From Neorhizobium sp. UBA3556 (GTDB lineage Bacteria; Pseudomonadota; Alphaproteobacteria; Rhizobiales; Rhizobiaceae), in the NCBI GenBank assembly GCA_002376235.1, contig DFNX01000001.1, forward strand, positions 248,001 through 312,000: a stretch of DNA of 64,000 nt, written 5' to 3'. A model generated the notes under the pieces. It had not been told where the DNA came from and searched no databases. It saw only the letters and a list, made by a program, of their open reading frames with translations. Positions 63,775 through 64,000 of the stretch are shown here, piece after piece (positions within the stretch are counted from its first letter, which is position 1; each line of letters opens with the position of its first letter). The position numbers and the translations under genes are program-made.

Positions 63775-63807
63775 AGTTTGTTTGGGCTAGCTCCTCGCCG
63801 CCCTCAC

Positions 63808-63839
63808 GACCTTAAAAAGGACGCCTGCCTTTAAAGGTC
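63808..63839 (-). terminator. candidate terminator after the upstream dehydratase gene
   Basis: GACCTTAAAAAGG (63808-63820) pairs with CCTTTAAAGGTC (63828-63839) with one bulge; the minus-strand downstream arm contains TTTTT. It overlaps the stop codon of the dehydratase gene, so it may be only a partial terminator ahead of chvE. Confidence 0.4.
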
Positions 63840-64000
63840 AGTGATTGTCGCGCGGCAGACCTTCGGTCTGCGCAATACGCTGGTATTTGACAGCCGGCTC
63901 AAGAACCGCACCTGTCTCCATCTGCCCGACGATGCCGCGCTGGATTTCCTGCCAGGGCGTCTGGTGCTTGGGATAGTTATAGCCGCCATTGGCTTCCAGC
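63838..64000 (-). CDS. C-terminal end of a probable IlvD/EDD-family sugar-acid dehydratase
   Basis: The last 53 complete codons of a minus-strand gene entering from the right edge, ending GLPRDNH-stop. The tail QTPWQEIQRGIVGQM, TGAVLEPAVKYQRIAQT resembles the C-terminus of IlvD/EDD dehydratases acting on arabinonate or xylonate, which end in a similar PRDNH. This is from memory and only the tail is visible. It is transcribed in the same direction as chvE, 103 bp away, which would couple aldose uptake with sugar-acid catabolism. Confidence 0.55.
   Translation of the reverse strand, partial: LEANGGYNYPKHQTPWQEIQRGIVGQMETGAVLEPAVKYQRIAQTEGLPRDNH

Noticed and set aside
1..64000. CRISPR arrays, tRNA/rRNA genes, prophage or plasmid backbone
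   Set aside because: No regularly spaced repeats, tRNA cloverleaf or CCA-end patterns, rRNA stretches, integrase, capsid or rep genes were seen on reading both strands.

Overview
The window looks like a chromosomal segment of a Rhizobiaceae alphaproteobacterium close to Agrobacterium, Rhizobium or Neorhizobium. Recognisable markers are the cyclic beta-1,2-glucan pair ndvA/ndvB (chvA/chvB), the lpiA-acvB membrane-lipid operon, the chvE-gguA-gguB sugar transporter and a RIME-like intergenic repeat. DNA is uniformly GC-rich. I see no rRNA, tRNA, CRISPR array, phage, insertion sequence, T-DNA, vir, nod or conjugation gene. It is mostly core chromosome with one catabolic operon.

Layout. 1-5260: end of a glutathione S-transferase gene, mtgA, an isoprenyl diphosphate synthase, an OmpA-type lipoprotein, a cupin/TetR divergent pair and ispG. 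5358-7354: a DeoR regulator and MFS transporter. 7478-11793: pyruvate carboxylase and an orphan LuxR receptor. 12057-23935: ndvA, an M20 amidohydrolase on the other strand, and the 8.5 kb ndvB. 23936-24989: a gene-poor stretch with a strong terminator, a RIME-like repeat and a 45-residue membrane peptide gene. 24990-29831: a Thr/Ser dehydratase, an EEP-fold hydrolase, a cardiolipin synthase and a class III aminotransferase, all on the minus strand. 29971-37386: an AbgB-like hydrolase divergent from a complete dppABCDF operon. 37382-44932: pbpC with a giant alpha-2-macroglobulin. 45146-46800: an MTHFR-like protein and a TerC protein. 47127-51118: lpiA-acvB. 51247-59847: an eight-gene aromatic catabolic operon with its own promoter and terminator. 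59864-64000: gguB, gguA, chvE and the end of a probable sugar-acid dehydratase.

How genes work together. Much of the window serves the envelope: NdvB makes and NdvA exports periplasmic cyclic glucan; MtgA and PbpC polymerise peptidoglycan, and the macroglobulin is the usual partner of PbpC; Cls and LpiA/AcvB alter phospholipid headgroups. The 51318-59794 operon is the most unusual part. A fused flavin monooxygenase/old-yellow-enzyme protein resembling anthraniloyl-CoA monooxygenase is followed by an SDR, a cupin, a crotonase, an acyl-CoA dehydrogenase, a hot-dog thioesterase, a Rid-family protein and a hydratase/dehydrogenase fusion. This fits aerobic CoA-dependent breakdown of 2-aminobenzoate or a related compound, but no CoA ligase and no regulator accompany it here.

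Limits. Everything was read by eye. Family calls rest on motifs, length and remembered homologues; starts were chosen from ribosome-binding sites and family lengths; hairpins were found by inspection without energy calculation.
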